A stretch of 10,413 nucleotides of DNA from Candidatus Delongbacteria bacterium (GTDB lineage: Bacteria > UBA4055). Below are positions 1 through 6,206 of the stretch, piece by piece; positions within the stretch are counted from its first letter, which is position 1; each line of letters opens with the position of its first letter. Below the pieces are notes generated by a model. It ran no database searches. It was not told the DNA's origin and saw only the letters and a program-made list of their open reading frames with translations. The stretch covers positions 1 through 10,413 of the forward strand of contig DMTS01000191.1 in NCBI GenBank assembly GCA_003477045.1. Direction: 5' to 3'. The position numbers and the translations under genes are program-made.

Positions 1-348
1 TATAAGATCAGGGATATTTATTTACTCGGACTTCATCAGGGAAATTCCGTTGCATTTGAAATAGCGTTCAACAATCCCGGCCTGATCAAAGGCGTTGTAG
101 CATTCGGAACCGAATACGATATTGATAAATTGTCGGATAAAACTTTTGAAGAAGCCAAAGGGCTCAGATTTTATATTGTGAACAGCATAAAAGACACATA
201 TATAGACCAAGAAAAACCATTGAAGATCAAAAGCAAATTAGAAGAAAAAGGCTTTGAAATAGTCTATAAAGAGATTGACAGTCAGTACTCGATCACAAAA
301 GATGCTTTAAAACAATCTGAAAAGTGGTTTTTGGGGAAAAACAAGTAA
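1..348 (+). CDS. Alpha/beta-hydrolase (esterase-like) protein, 3' part, catalytic positions apparently substituted
   Basis: Frame 1 is open from the left edge to TAA at 346-348, giving the last 115 residues of a protein that starts outside the window. The pattern is that of the phospholipase/carboxylesterase type of alpha/beta hydrolase. There is a nucleophile-elbow-like turn GLHQGN (visible residues 10-15) after the strand IYLL, then a helix and a strand 'GVVAFG'. A strand 'FYIVNSIKD' follows, with Asp65 at the usual acid position, and then an alternating end 'L..KGFEIVYKEI...YSI...' leading to the last helix. In active members the elbow is G-x-S-x-G and the last motif has His before a hydrophobic residue. 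Here His12 stands where Ser is expected, and Tyr96 where His is expected. This is seen directly, but the alignment is by eye, so loss of activity is inference. It lies 29 nt upstream of the TPR-GGDEF gene on the same strand and is probably co-transcribed with it. The fold assignment is moderately sure; the substrate is unknown. Confidence 0.6.
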   Translation, partial: YKIRDIYLLGLHQGNSVAFEIAFNNPGLIKGVVAFGTEYDIDKLSDKTFEEAKGLRFYIVNSIKDTYIDQEKPLKIKSKLEEKGFEIVYKEIDSQYSITKDALKQSEKWFLGKNK

Positions 349-377
349 ACCAGTGTGGGTGAAACATCGGAGGTTCT

Positions 378-2069
378 ATGAAGCAGGTCAGAGAGCTTGA
401 GGAAGTTCTTTATAAGACAACCGGCAAAGATAAATACAAGATTTTAAGTCAGCTTTCTGAAGTTTATGAAAAAATTTCTATTCAGAAAAGCATAGATTAT
501 GCTCTAGAAACTCTGGATCTGCTTCAGCATGTAAAAGGCAATCCGAAGAAGGCTGAAGTTTATATCCGGCTTGGCGATCTTTTCAGACAGACAAATGAAT
601 ATGATAAAGCTATGACATATTATCACACGGGACTCGAGCTGTCAAAATCGATGAAAAACGATAAAAAAAGAGCGGAGTTGTTAAATAATATCGGTGAAGT
701 ATCATTCAGGCTGAATAATTATGACCAGGCTCTGGAATTTTACCTTAAATCGCTTAAGATCAGGGAAGAGATCCATGATAAAAAAGGAATTTCAGACTCT
801 CTAAATACAGTCGGGAATATTTATTTTCAGTTAAAAAACTATAATAACGCTCTTGACTATTATCAGAAATCCCTCAGCATAAGGCTTGAGCTCAAGGACG
901 ACATTGCGATCGCGAAATCATATAATAACATCGGCAATATGTACTCAATGATTAAGGATTACCCGAAGGCCCTTGAATATTATTATGATTCCATCAAACT
1001 CTACGACAAAGGCGGAGAAGAAAAGCTCAGATCTTCCGTATATAACAACATAGGTATAATTCACAGGGAAAAAGGCGAGCTTGAGCTCGCAAGAGAAAAT
1101 TTTGAAAAAGCTATAAAGATATCTGAGGAATTGGGGCTTGCGTACAATCATGCTAACGCTTCTAATGAATGCGCAAGAACATATCTTCAGATGAAAAAAT
1201 TCAACGAAGCTGAAGAATTATTAAAAACCGCAATGAACGAGGGCAAAAAACTCAATGCAAGGAATGTTGTTCAGGAGAGTAGTCAGATTTTGTCGGAATT
1301 GTATAACGAAAAGAAAGATTACAAGAATGCTTATAGCTACTACAAACAATATGCAGACCTAAAAGATTCGATTTACGGAGAACTGTCTGGGAAGATAGCT
1401 GAGATACAGTCAAAATATATTGCCGAACAGAAGGAAAAAGAAGCTGAAATATACAGGCTGAAAAATGTTGAGATGGCAAAATATATAAAAGACCTTCAGA
1501 AAGCTAATGATATAATAAAAAAGAAGAATAAAGAGCTTACAGAGGCATATACAAAACTGGATCTTCTTGCAAGAACAGATCCTCTTACAAGATTGTCTAA
1601 CAGAAGGGATATACTAGACAAGATCAAATATGAAGCCCTTAAATATGAACGCAGCGGTGAGAAGTTTATTATCGTGATCTCGGATATTGATAACTTTAAG
1701 ACTTTCAATGACAGCTATGGCCACGACTGCGGAGATTTTGTTCTTGTAAATCTTGCCAACCTGATGAAATCGGTACTCAGGAAGCAGGACTGTATAGGAA
1801 GATGGGGCGGAGAAGAGTTCATTTTCCTTATGCCGAAAACAGATCTTGAAGGTGGTACTATGGTAGCTGAGAAGATACGAAAAAAGATCGAAAATGAAAC
1901 CTTTTATTATAGGGATATCAAATTAAATATCACTATGACTTTCGGAGTCAATGTTTTTGATTCAATAATGGATATAGATTATTGCATAAGCAAAGCCGAT
2001 GAAGCTTTGTATCACGGAAAATACAAAGGCAAGAACTGCGTTGTAAGGTCTGATGAAATTGACGACTAG
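378..2069 (+). CDS. TPR-repeat diguanylate cyclase (GGDEF domain, soluble)
   Basis: A 563-residue protein predicted to make cyclic di-GMP from two GTP. Residues about 20-335 are a run of roughly eight tetratricopeptide repeats with a 40-residue period, with recurring 'YNNIG..Y....Y..AL.YY..SL' patterns. Residues 335-395 are a Lys/Glu-rich probable coiled coil, and 395-560 is a GGDEF domain. Visible landmarks are DPLTRLSNRR at the domain start, the metal-binding segment SDIDNFK (436-441) with ND at 444-445, the active-site loop GGEEF at 477-481, and the C-terminal ADEALYHGKYKGKN. An RxxD inhibitory site, RKQD at 468-471, sits exactly five residues before GGEEF, so product feedback inhibition is likely. 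No signal peptide or membrane segment is seen, so it should be cytosolic, with the TPRs as the sensing or docking part. The ATG at 378 is preceded by GGAGGT at 369-374 and an in-frame TGA at 360-362, which fixes the start. It lies between the hydrolase-like gene and the TPR-kinase gene, 29 nt from each. Confidence 0.95.
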   Translation: MKQVRELEEVLYKTTGKDKYKILSQLSEVYEKISIQKSIDYALETLDLLQHVKGNPKKAEVYIRLGDLFRQTNEYDKAMTYYHTGLELSKSMKNDKKRAELLNNIGEVSFRLNNYDQALEFYLKSLKIREEIHDKKGISDSLNTVGNIYFQLKNYNNALDYYQKSLSIRLELKDDIAIAKSYNNIGNMYSMIKDYPKALEYYYDSIKLYDKGGEEKLRSSVYNNIGIIHREKGELELARENFEKAIKISEELGLAYNHANASNECARTYLQMKKFNEAEELLKTAMNEGKKLNARNVVQESSQILSELYNEKKDYKNAYSYYKQYADLKDSIYGELSGKIAEIQSKYIAEQKEKEAEIYRLKNVEMAKYIKDLQKANDIIKKKNKELTEAYTKLDLLARTDPLTRLSNRRDILDKIKYEALKYERSGEKFIIVISDIDNFKTFNDSYGHDCGDFVLVNLANLMKSVLRKQDCIGRWGGEEFIFLMPKTDLEGGTMVAEKIRKKIENETFYYRDIKLNITMTFGVNVFDSIMDIDYCISKADEALYHGKYKGKNCVVRSDEIDD

Positions 2070-2098
2070 CTGCAATTCAAATTTAAAGAAATAAAGTT

Positions 2099-4342
2099 AT
2101 GGCAGATAATAAACAGGATTCTATTGTTTTCGGCGATGTTCCGGTAAAGGAACTTGAAAAAAAATACCGTTCAGAACTGAAAAACGGGAATGCAGAAACA
2201 AGGCTGAATGCACTGACAAACCTCGGAAGCTTATACTGCGAGTCAAAGAAGTATGACGAGGCGGAGAGTTATCTTTTGAAAGCTCTTACCTTAGCTTTGG
2301 GCAGAAAGAATAATTCCAAGCTTTCACTTATATACAAAACGCTTGGCACTATATATCTTAAGCAGTTTAAGATCGATAAGGCCGAGGAAAATTTCAGTAA
2401 AGCTCTGACACTTACCCCTGAAAAAAACAGGAGGGTAGTTTCATTTCTCTGCGATTCTCTGGGTGACGTTTTTACAAAGTCATCAAGGACAAAAGAAGGG
2501 CTTTCTTATTACGAGAAAGCTTTAGATATTAGAAAAGAACTTGAATTATGGAAAGGCATCTCTGAAACTCTGAATAAGATCGGGGTAAATTATTATTATC
2601 AGTCAGATTATGATAATGCTATAAAATTCGTGACGGAATCACTTCATATCAGAGAGGAAAGAAAAGAAAAAAAAGAAGCCGTTGCATCCTGCCTAAATAA
2701 TTTGTGTTTAGCATATCTTCACAAAGGCAACTATCCTGAGGCTCTTGAGAACGGCATAAGGGCGTTAAGGCTTTTTGAGGAAGCAGGGAATATAGAGAGC
2801 CAGGGTCTGATTTACAATAATCTCGGGCTGATCTATTTTGAAATGTCTCTTTTCTCAGAAGCTCTCGAATGTCAGTTCAAAGCATTAAAAATAAAAGAGC
2901 AGAACAGTAACAAGGCGATACTTGCAAACACTCTTAACAATATAAGTATGATATTCTCAAGACTTTTCAATCTTGAAAAAGCGCTGGAGTATGCCCAAAA
3001 AGCGCTGTTGCTCAGAAAAGAAATTAATGATTCAAGAGGAATATCTTCTTCATATAACGAGCTTGGAAGAATTTTTGATAAAATGAACGATTTCGAAAAA
3101 GCTATTGAGTATTTCTCAGAATCTATAAAGATGAAAAGGGAACTTAATATTCAATCAGGTCTCGGTCAGTCGCTTGAAAATCTCGGTATGATCTATCTCA
3201 AACAGAAGAAGTACGAGGAGTCCGGTAAATGTCTTATTGAAGCTAAAAGAATTTACGAGGAACTTGGCGAACAGAAAGCGGTAACCGGAATATACAGAAA
3301 TATAAGCAGCCTTTTCATTCAGGTCGGTAAATATGAAGAAGCTCTTGTATATATAAAAAGATCGCATGACCTTTCAAAATCTTTAAATCTTAAAGACAAA
3401 CTCAGGGATTCTTATAAACTTTTATCAGAGATATACGGTAAGCGAAACAACTTTAGAAAAGCTCTGGCTTATTATGTCATGTATTCGAAAACAAACGAGG
3501 AACTGCTCAATTTTCAGAAACAGCAGGAGCTGGGCAACATATCAGCCAGATACGAAAATGATAAAAAAGATAAAGAAAATGAGATATATAAACTAAAAAA
3601 TATAGAACTTGTAAGAATAAATAAAGAACTGAAAAGATCAAAATCGGAACTTCAAAGATCAAATTCTGCAAAGGACAAGTTTTTCAATATTGTGGCGCAC
3701 GACCTGAAGAATCCATTCTCGATCCTTTATACCACTTCCGAACTCCTTTCAACCTATTTTGATGAATTAACCGTAAAAAAACAAAGAGAATACATAAACA
3801 CAATAAATCTTTCGACAAAACACCTTCTTAAATTGTTGGAAAACCTGCTTGAATGGTCAAGATCGCAAAGCGGATTAAGACAGTTCAATCCCGAAAGATT
3901 CAATTTCAACGAAATACTTGCAAGCTGCGTTGAGCTTTCCAAACCGAATGCGGATTTAAAGAACATATCATTAGAAGTATATGCGGATCCTAAAATTTTT
4001 ATTTTTGCAGACAAGAATATGATAAAGACAGTAATAAGAAATTTTTTGGCAAACGCTATAAAGTTCACGAAAAACGGCGGGAAGATATCGGCGGCTGGAG
4101 AGGTTAAAGAAGGAAAATTCATTTTTAAAGTTACTGATAATGGAGTCGGGATCAGAAAAAAAGATTTACCGAAACTTTTTGTTATAGACAGGCACTTTAC
4201 AACTATCGGGACCGCAAATGAAAAAGGCACCGGTATCGGGCTTTTATTGTGCAGAGAATTCATTGAAAAACATAAAGGAAAAGTCTTTGTAGAAAGCATT
4301 TACCGGAAAGGAAGCGTATTCGGTTTTGAAATACCGGTTTGA
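2099..4342 (+). CDS. TPR-repeat sensor histidine kinase (soluble)
   Basis: A 747-residue protein. Residues about 35-470 hold around eleven TPRs of 40-residue period. Residues 470-525 form a charged linker, and 525-747 carry HisKA plus HATPase_c. The H-box is HDLKNP with the phospho-acceptor His534. The N-box has Asn648 and Asn652 in NFLANAIKFT, the G1 box is DNGVGI (680-685) and the G2 box is GTGIGL (710-715), so the ATP-binding and autophosphorylation residues are all present. There is no membrane segment, signal peptide, HAMP, PAS or receiver domain, and no response regulator lies in the window, so its partner must be encoded elsewhere. The linker (YENDKK...EIYKLKN) closely resembles that of the upstream cyclase. 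The ATG at 2099 is the first after an in-frame TAA at 2084-2086. It has only an A-rich leader (aaagaaataaag) and no clear Shine-Dalgarno, suggesting coupling to or co-transcription with the cyclase 29 nt upstream. The stop lies 2 nt from the convergent CvpA-family gene. Confidence 0.95.
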   Translation: MADNKQDSIVFGDVPVKELEKKYRSELKNGNAETRLNALTNLGSLYCESKKYDEAESYLLKALTLALGRKNNSKLSLIYKTLGTIYLKQFKIDKAEENFSKALTLTPEKNRRVVSFLCDSLGDVFTKSSRTKEGLSYYEKALDIRKELELWKGISETLNKIGVNYYYQSDYDNAIKFVTESLHIREERKEKKEAVASCLNNLCLAYLHKGNYPEALENGIRALRLFEEAGNIESQGLIYNNLGLIYFEMSLFSEALECQFKALKIKEQNSNKAILANTLNNISMIFSRLFNLEKALEYAQKALLLRKEINDSRGISSSYNELGRIFDKMNDFEKAIEYFSESIKMKRELNIQSGLGQSLENLGMIYLKQKKYEESGKCLIEAKRIYEELGEQKAVTGIYRNISSLFIQVGKYEEALVYIKRSHDLSKSLNLKDKLRDSYKLLSEIYGKRNNFRKALAYYVMYSKTNEELLNFQKQQELGNISARYENDKKDKENEIYKLKNIELVRINKELKRSKSELQRSNSAKDKFFNIVAHDLKNPFSILYTTSELLSTYFDELTVKKQREYINTINLSTKHLLKLLENLLEWSRSQSGLRQFNPERFNFNEILASCVELSKPNADLKNISLEVYADPKIFIFADKNMIKTVIRNFLANAIKFTKNGGKISAAGEVKEGKFIFKVTDNGVGIRKKDLPKLFVIDRHFTTIGTANEKGTGIGLLLCREFIEKHKGKVFVESIYRKGSVFGFEIPV

Positions 4343-4344
4343 TA

Positions 4345-5025
4345 TTATTTATTTGCTTCTTCGGTTTTCTGTTCCGGTTGCTTTGGGTCTTTAGGCTGTG
4401 CTGCCGGGACTGTTTTATCTACAGTTTTTACTTCGTGAAAGCCATCAACGCTTTTTGCTGCGTCGAATGTCTTTGAAGAACCGTGAACCTGCTTAGATTT
4501 TTGCCTTGCCATAAAATCCACAGGAGCACTTACTTTTTCTGTAAGGTAAGCTGCCAGCTTGTGAAACAGTTCGCTTGTTCCTCCACCGAGGAACGATTCA
4601 GTTAAACCATAGCTTTTAGGAGTAATATATTTTTCGGGAGCCCTTTTAAGAAGAGGAAAAGTATAAATCAACCCGAAAATGATTGAGAATATCATAATCG
4701 TTCTAATAACAGCAAAAAAATAAGTTAAAAATAACCCGGTTTTTTTCGGTATCTTTTTTCCAAGCTCGATAATTCTGTTCCCGGCAGCTGCGTTAAAAAT
4801 AAAAAACAGCAATATCATTAATGTGATATAAGCAGCAAATAAAGCAAGGAATTCACTGTCGGTAATTTTTAAAAATAATTTTGAGGCAGGCTTATAAAAA
4901 ATCCCAGCGAACCTTACGATAACAAGAAAACCGACTGCAAAATTCAAGTCTTCCGTACAGCCTTTAGCGCTTGCTCTTGTTAAGGCTACTATAATTAAGA
5001 TTATTAGAATCAGATCAAATATCAT
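4345..5025 (-). CDS. CvpA-family inner-membrane protein with a long hydrophilic C-terminal tail
   Basis: A 226-residue membrane protein. It begins with MIFDLILIILIIVAL, the CvpA-like first membrane helix followed by a small-residue/Gly turn (RASAKG). Further hydrophobic segments lie at about 28-43, 58-80 and 97-122, giving four predicted helices in all. Family members are named for colicin V production and are linked to envelope integrity and secretion in other bacteria; the molecular role is not settled, so none is claimed here. Residues from about 165 to the end are hydrophilic, rich in Lys, Pro, Gln and Glu, and probably disordered. The start is supported by AAGGA at 5034-5038 on the minus strand, eight nt before the ATG. 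It has its own sigma70-like promoter at 5057-5085, so it need not depend on dtd upstream. The assignment rests on the hydrophobicity pattern and the N-terminal motif. Confidence 0.8.
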   Translation of the reverse strand: MIFDLILIILIIVALTRASAKGCTEDLNFAVGFLVIVRFAGIFYKPASKLFLKITDSEFLALFAAYITLMILLFFIFNAAAGNRIIELGKKIPKKTGLFLTYFFAVIRTIMIFSIIFGLIYTFPLLKRAPEKYITPKSYGLTESFLGGGTSELFHKLAAYLTEKVSAPVDFMARQKSKQVHGSSKTFDAAKSVDGFHEVKTVDKTVPAAQPKDPKQPEQKTEEANK

Positions 5026-5056
5026 AAGTTTTATCCTTGTTTAAGTTCTTTATGGT

Positions 5057-5085
5057 AAAATAATTTTGTTTGGTATGTATGTCAA
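5057..5085 (-). promoter_or_regulatory. Sigma70-like promoter of the CvpA-family gene
   Basis: On the minus strand a perfect -35 box TTGACA (5085-5080) is followed after exactly 17 nt by TATTTT (5062-5057), a 4/6 match to the -10 consensus. Transcription would start near 5050, leaving a leader of about 25 nt that contains the AAGGA ribosome binding site. It lies in the 84-nt gap between dtd and the CvpA-family gene. Confidence 0.65.
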
Positions 5086-5109
5086 GTGCAGAATGATTTA
5101 ATTTTAGTT

Positions 5110-5547
5110 TCATTTCTCAATTAAAAATGTAGCCGGACCATTGTTTATTAAGCCTATTTCCATGTGCGCGCCAAAAACACCTTCCTCTATCTTTAAGCCG
5201 GTATTTTTCAAATATTTTACGAAAGAATCATACAAAGGGACTGCAACATCCGGTGAAGCCGAATCAGAAAATCCCGGTCTTCTTCCCCTGTTCGTGTCGG
5301 CGTATAATGTGAATTGTGATACGACGGATATCTCGCCGTTAATATCTTTAACGGACATGTTCATTTTCCCTTCAGCGTCTTCAAATATTCTTAAATTAAT
5401 TATTTTATCTGTAAAATACGGTATCATATCTTCCGTATCGCCATTTTTGAATCCGACAAAAAGAAGCAGCCCTTTTCCCGATGCGGCATGGATTTTCCCG
5501 TCTATTCTAATAAACGCTTCATCTACCATCTGTACCAGTACTCTCAT
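5110..5547 (-). CDS. dtd: D-aminoacyl-tRNA deacylase
   Basis: A 145-residue protein, the normal length for bacterial DTD. The enzyme hydrolyses D-amino acids (and glycine mischarged on tRNA-Ala) off tRNA in the cytosol, protecting translation; it is a homodimer. The two family signatures are clear. SQFTLYADT is at residues 77-85, followed by GRRPGF, and FGAHM (125-129) leads to NNGPAT (135-140), which holds the Gly-Pro pair (137-138) that lines the chiral-proofreading pocket. The segment RIFEDAEGKMN (53-63) is also typical. The usual signature reads GPVT; the Val-to-Ala change here is conservative and the Gly-Pro is intact, so activity is expected. The ATG is preceded by AAGGA at 5555-5559 (minus strand) with 7 nt spacing. 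It is divergent from the flavin-reductase-like gene and upstream of the CvpA-family gene, which has its own promoter. Confidence 0.96.
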   Translation of the reverse strand: MRVLVQMVDEAFIRIDGKIHAASGKGLLLFVGFKNGDTEDMIPYFTDKIINLRIFEDAEGKMNMSVKDINGEISVVSQFTLYADTNRGRRPGFSDSASPDVAVPLYDSFVKYLKNTGLKIEEGVFGAHMEIGLINNGPATFLIEK

Positions 5548-5581
5548 AAATTTTTCCTTGCAAAATTCACTATATTTGGTG

Positions 5582-5587
5582 ATTATA
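5582..5587 (-). promoter_or_regulatory. Candidate -10 box for dtd
   Basis: A perfect TATAAT on the minus strand lies 34 nt upstream of the dtd ATG, predicting a start near 5575 and a leader of about 28 nt. No convincing -35 hexamer is found at 16-18 nt, so this is only a candidate. It sits in the 71-nt divergent spacer shared with the flavin-reductase-like gene. Confidence 0.4.
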
Positions 5588-5618
5588 CAATTTAAATAAA
5601 TTTTAAAGGGATGTAAAC

Positions 5619-6152
5619 ATGAAAAGAACAGAAATAGAAATTTATGAATTCAATACGGAGATCTTCAACCTTTGGGGAAAGCAGTGGATGCTGCTCACAT
5701 CGGGCGTGTTAGAAAACGATTCATTTAACTGCATGACGGTAGCATGGGGAAGCATTGGAGTAATGTGGAACAAACCTTTCGTTCAGGTCGTGGTAAGACC
5801 AACCCGTTATACCAATGAATTCATGGAGAAATTTGATACTTTCACGCTTTCCGCTTTCAGCGAAGAATATAGAAAAGATCTTTCCTACCTTGGAAGAGTG
5901 AGCGGCAAGCATGAAAAAAAACTTGAGAAAACGGCTCTGACCGTTATTCCTTCCATAAAAATAAAGTGTCCATCTTACGCAGAGGCCGAACTTGTTATTG
6001 AATGCAGAAAGATTTATTCCTCAGAATTTATGCCCGAAGATTTTATAGACAACACGATATTGGAGAATTATCCGAAAAAGGATTTTCATAAGATCTATTA
6101 CGGGGAGATTTTATATATCGGCGGTGCGGATAATTTTAGGAAAATTAACTAA
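5619..6152 (+). CDS. Flavin reductase-like (FMN-binding split-barrel) family protein
   Basis: A 177-residue soluble protein. The segment NCMTVAWGSIGVMW (37-50), followed by KPFVQVVVRPTRYTNEF (52-68) and FTLSAFSEEYRKDL (75-88), matches the flavin-reductase-like domain pattern. In that pattern a 'MTV.WG..g' strand and an 'R.tRyT' strand build the FMN pocket of the split barrel. Family members bind FMN or FAD and often pass electrons to oxygenases or act as small oxidoreductases; the substrate and partner here cannot be read from sequence. No partner oxygenase gene is adjacent. The ATG at 5619 follows AAAGGGA (5605-5611) at good spacing, and the nearer upstream ATG at 5611 is directly followed by TAA, so it is not used. 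The gene is monocistronic, divergent from dtd and closed by the hairpin terminator overlapping its stop codon. Family confidence is high; specific function is unknown. Confidence 0.85.
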   Translation: MKRTEIEIYEFNTEIFNLWGKQWMLLTSGVLENDSFNCMTVAWGSIGVMWNKPFVQVVVRPTRYTNEFMEKFDTFTLSAFSEEYRKDLSYLGRVSGKHEKKLEKTALTVIPSIKIKCPSYAEAELVIECRKIYSSEFMPEDFIDNTILENYPKKDFHKIYYGEILYIGGADNFRKIN

Positions 6153-6187
6153 GCAAAAAAGCAGTCAATTCAGACTGCCTTTTGCTT
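6151..6187. terminator. Bidirectional rho-independent terminator
   Basis: A perfect 6-bp stem GCAGTC (6161-6166)/GACTGC (6173-6178) closes a 6-nt loop. After a small bulge the pairing resumes between AAGCAAAA (6151-6158) and TTTTGCTT (6180-6187). On the minus strand the stem is followed directly by T6, a textbook terminator for the T9SS caspase-like gene ending 20 nt upstream. On the plus strand it is followed by CTTTTGCTTT and would end the flavin-reductase-like gene, whose stop codon TAA overlaps the first base pairs. Confidence 0.88.
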
Positions 6188-6206
6188 TCGATAGGGACAA
6201 ATGTCA

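Noticed and set aside
130..348. Separate small gene starting at TTG 130
   Set aside because: The same frame is open without a stop to position 1 and the upstream part carries the hydrolase elbow, so this is the interior of a longer gene cut by the window edge.
1252..1479. Minus-strand open frame inside the TPR-cyclase gene
   Set aside because: Shadow of the TPR/coiled-coil coding region; no ribosome binding site or family resemblance.
3754..4299. 181-codon open frame on the minus strand
   Set aside because: It lies wholly opposite the HisKA-HATPase part of the kinase gene, shows no family motif, and has the Phe/Leu/Ser-rich look of an antisense frame of Lys/Glu-rich coding sequence.
5558..5586. 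TTGCAA, 17 nt, GATTAT as a promoter of the flavin-reductase-like gene
   Set aside because: Each box matches only 4 of 6 and the -10 lacks the first T; the nearby TATATTTG resembles the Bacteroidetes -7 box but has no TTG at the needed distance. A promoter must exist in this spacer but I cannot place it.
5141..5599. 152-codon open frame on the plus strand
   Set aside because: It is antisense to dtd, which has clear family signatures and a good ribosome binding site; the translated sequence has no recognisable domain.
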